This document shows positions 41,997-43,061 of a stretch of 43,061 nt of DNA, piece by piece. The notes below the pieces were generated by a model. The model had not been told where the DNA came from and did not search any database. It worked only from the letters and a program-made list of their open reading frames with translations. A program made the translations under genes and the position numbers. Origin of the DNA: Blastocatellia bacterium (GTDB lineage: Bacteria; Acidobacteriota; Blastocatellia; Pyrinomonadales; Pyrinomonadaceae). The stretch is from assembly GCA_013697915.1 (NCBI GenBank), contig JACCVY010000212.1, positions 1 to 43,061 on the forward strand, given 5' to 3'. How positions within the stretch are numbered: position 1 is the first letter of the stretch; every line of letters starts with the position of its first letter.

Positions 41997-43061
41997 TTGT
42001 CTTCTGCAAAACCAAAGTCAAAGTCGTCCGTCAAGGCAGCGTTAGGAGCCGTGCGCGACTTTATTGGCGGGTACCAGGAGGATGAAGAAAACGTGTCGGA
42101 AAATCTTGTTGACCGGAATTCCGCGGAGAATATGCCTCATACCCGGCCCGCTGCTGAAGAAGTGAGAATGGAAACAGACAATCGATCCTAAAGATGCGAC
42201 GCCGCAAAAACACCAGTCGGAAACGGAAGGATCGGCGACCGATCAAACACCAACTGCGCCGGTGACTGAGGAAGCCTCGCGCGAGTTTGCGCCTTCTGAG
42301 GGTTTTGATCAGGCTGTTCGCGATTTACGCGCCGGAGAATCTGCCGAGGTTCGTGCTGCGGCCGCTCGGCTTCTTTTGGGCGCAGGCAGTCAGCGCGCCA
42401 CACCGCATTTGATTGCTGCACTTTTCGACGCTGATGCCACGGTGCGAGCAACGGCTAAGGAGATATTGGCCCAGTTTGGAAATTCGAGCGTCCCCGGACA
42501 GTGCCACCTCGGAAGGTATTGCAAAAGCGACCGCTGCAAAACCTCCGGCAGTAACGCAATCGCAAGCCGTTGAAACTGCAAAGGGGAGTAAGTCTCACCC
42601 AACCCAGCCTAAAGTTGACGAACCAACTGCGTCGGTTTCGCAATCAGTAGCAGAAACCATTGCAACGAAGGATCCGCAACAACTGCTCGTCGAAGAAAAC
42701 GAAGTCAGAACGAAATTGCAGGGACTTGAAAGCCAAATTCTCGAAACGATTGCAGCCCGCAAGGAAGCCGAGAAAGAAATCCGGCGTCACATCGAAAGCG
42801 AAGCAAAACTAAGAACGGAAGCCGCCACCCGTCGCGACCAAGAAGAACAGTTGCGCAAGCAAGCGAGGAGACTGAACGCGTTGCGCAAGAAGAACAAGCA
42901 CGGTTGAAAGAACTCTCAGAAATGCGCCCGAAGACAGAAGCCGACGGCAAACAACGAGCCGAGCAGGAACAACACCTGGTGGCCCAGCTGCAAACCTTGC
43001 GAATTTCTGATGCCGAAACTCGCAAGCGTATCGAGGAAGCCGAGATGCGCCGGCACACATC
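41997..43061 (+). pseudogene. HEAT-repeat and coiled-coil protein broken by frameshifts, 3' end outside window
   Basis: Three plus-strand frames follow each other and join into one sensible protein. Frame one (about 41997-42170) is acidic and low-complexity; frame two (about 42175-42492) has HEAT-like helices ('AEVRAAAARLLLGAGSQRAT', 'DADATVRATAKEILAQFGN'); frame three (about 42496-42860) is a charged coiled coil ('ESQILETIAARKEAEKEIRR'); the coil resumes in another frame ('QARLKELSEMRPK') to the window edge. One extra base in AAA (42172-42174) and one in CCCC (42492-42495) would explain the first two shifts; the last near 42860 needs one missing base. The true start is uncertain: TTG 41997 has no ribosome site. 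Confidence 0.65.

Overview
The window looks like a chromosomal segment of an Acidobacteriota bacterium, probably of the Blastocatellia/Pyrinomonadaceae type. The main evidence is a secreted von Willebrand A protein of the kind known as 'VWFA-related Acidobacterial domain' (23279-24319), together with many secreted or lipidated envelope proteins, intermediate GC and intergenic short tandem repeats. The taxonomic call is an inference; there is no rRNA in the window. No integrase, transposase, phage gene or CRISPR array is visible.

Layout. 1-4316 is the tail of a type I restriction-modification island: a partial DUF3800 gene, an ATGA-coupled small gene, a 9-bp tandem repeat, a nested hairpin, and hsdR. 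hsdM and hsdS must lie upstream if they exist. 4344-13172 is ordinary mixed housekeeping and stress content: 3-methyladenine glycosylase, TauE/SafE permease, CDGSH protein, small secreted proteins, a frameshifted DAC/DisA_N-like sensor gene, a VOC protein and an S9 peptidase.

13207-22662 is the most striking block. Four minus-strand genes are transcribed in the order DUF1175 (NlpC/P60-like), a 1633-residue alpha-2-macroglobulin with an intact CTEQ thioester, a polytopic membrane protein, and an 886-residue protein joining a penicillin-binding transpeptidase, a SpoIID/LytB domain and a HELAH gluzincin protease. This reads as a periplasmic protease-trap and cell-wall repair or remodelling unit, with the transpeptidase fusion in the place of the PbpC that often accompanies bacterial A2M.

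23009-29994 carries an orphan LysW-like carrier protein, the VWA protein, a carboxypeptidase-regulatory-like protein, an HTH protein, a small membrane/secreted/lipoprotein (DsbD-alpha-like) group, and a histidine kinase/NtrC-type response regulator pair. 30391-38483 holds a second stand-alone transpeptidase with a very Arg-rich N-terminal region, a repeat protein, RNase III (rnc), signal peptidase I (lepB), a YihY membrane protein, a putative zinc peptidase and a DUF2891 protein. 38681-41697 has a lipoprotein, a DCC-family thiol oxidoreductase, tRNA-Arg(CCT), apt, acylphosphatase and a small secreted protein. The window ends in a HEAT/coiled-coil gene broken by several one-base frameshifts.

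Three cross-cutting observations stand out. (1) At five intergenic sites, short tandem repeats (mostly heptamers) are arranged as inverted pairs forming long hairpins, often swallowing a stop codon. (2) One-base frameshifts interrupt two otherwise good genes while very long genes stay intact. (3) The tRNA-Arg(CCT) has a swapped tertiary pair, C19-G56 instead of G19-C56.
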